This document shows positions 5,361 to 5,447 of a DNA stretch of 5,447 nucleotides, piece after piece. The translations under genes were made by a program, and so were the position numbers. Position 1 is the first letter of the stretch. Each line of letters begins with the position of its first letter. The stretch is from Rhodospirillaceae bacterium. Its GTDB lineage: Bacteria; Pseudomonadota; Alphaproteobacteria; Rhodospirillales; 2-02-FULL-58-16. The stretch is from positions 1 to 5,447 of the forward strand of contig JAUXMA010000143.1 of assembly GCA_030623425.1 (NCBI GenBank). The letters are read 5' to 3'. Under the pieces are notes generated by a model that ran no database searches, was not told the DNA's origin, and was given only the letters and a program-made list of their open reading frames with translations.

Positions 5361-5447
5361 GCTTCTTCACCGATTACCGGGGATGATGGCCCGTGGACCC
5401 CAGGTCGGCTCGGGAGAATGGCCGCAAGGTCTCTCAAGAGAATAGGC

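Noticed and set aside
5418..5447. ATG at 5418 with an open frame to the window end
   Set aside because: Only ten codons are visible and the purine-rich GGGAG lies too close to the ATG to be a normal ribosome binding site.

Overview
The window suggests a GC-rich magnetotactic proteobacterium, most likely an alphaproteobacterium. The main reason is a minus-strand gene (209-1219) that I read as mamD, a magnetosome membrane protein gene. Its product has a C-terminal leucine-glycine repeat, a single membrane helix and an acidic tail, as in the Mms6/MamD family. The window is therefore probably part of, or next to, a magnetosome gene cluster. No taxonomic marker is present and the species cannot be named.

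Layout. Positions 1-208 hold no convincing gene but contain inverted repeats, one of which (149-181) looks like an intrinsic terminator. mamD follows on the minus strand. A 398-bp divergent intergenic region (1220-1617) with an AT-rich centre separates it from a plus-strand gene (1618-3906). That gene encodes a 762-residue c-di-GMP enzyme with a degenerate receiver domain, coiled coil, PAS, GGDEF and EAL. Next come about 670 bp (3907-4577) with a possible coupled 58-codon ORF (3903-4079), a short tandem repeat, and a 36-codon ORF for a small membrane protein (4208-4318). The last gene (4578-5360) is a shortened paralogue of the first 170 or so codons of the c-di-GMP enzyme. It keeps the same degenerate receiver but ends in a basic, probably disordered tail. 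Positions 5361-5447 hold nothing I can support.

How the parts may work together. The c-di-GMP enzyme keeps all recognisable GGDEF and EAL catalytic residues and an RxxD inhibitory site, so it should be able to make, degrade and sense c-di-GMP. Its receiver has lost the phosphoacceptor aspartate. The downstream paralogue has lost the same residue and carries the same Gly-Glu at that place, which suggests a conserved phosphorylation-independent interaction domain rather than decay. The two genes share a TTG start and a homologous leader of about 47 bp, so the duplication included the translation start region. A working hypothesis, inferred only, is a pseudo-receiver/c-di-GMP signalling module beside a solitary mamD, with the short paralogue competing with or titrating partners of the long one.
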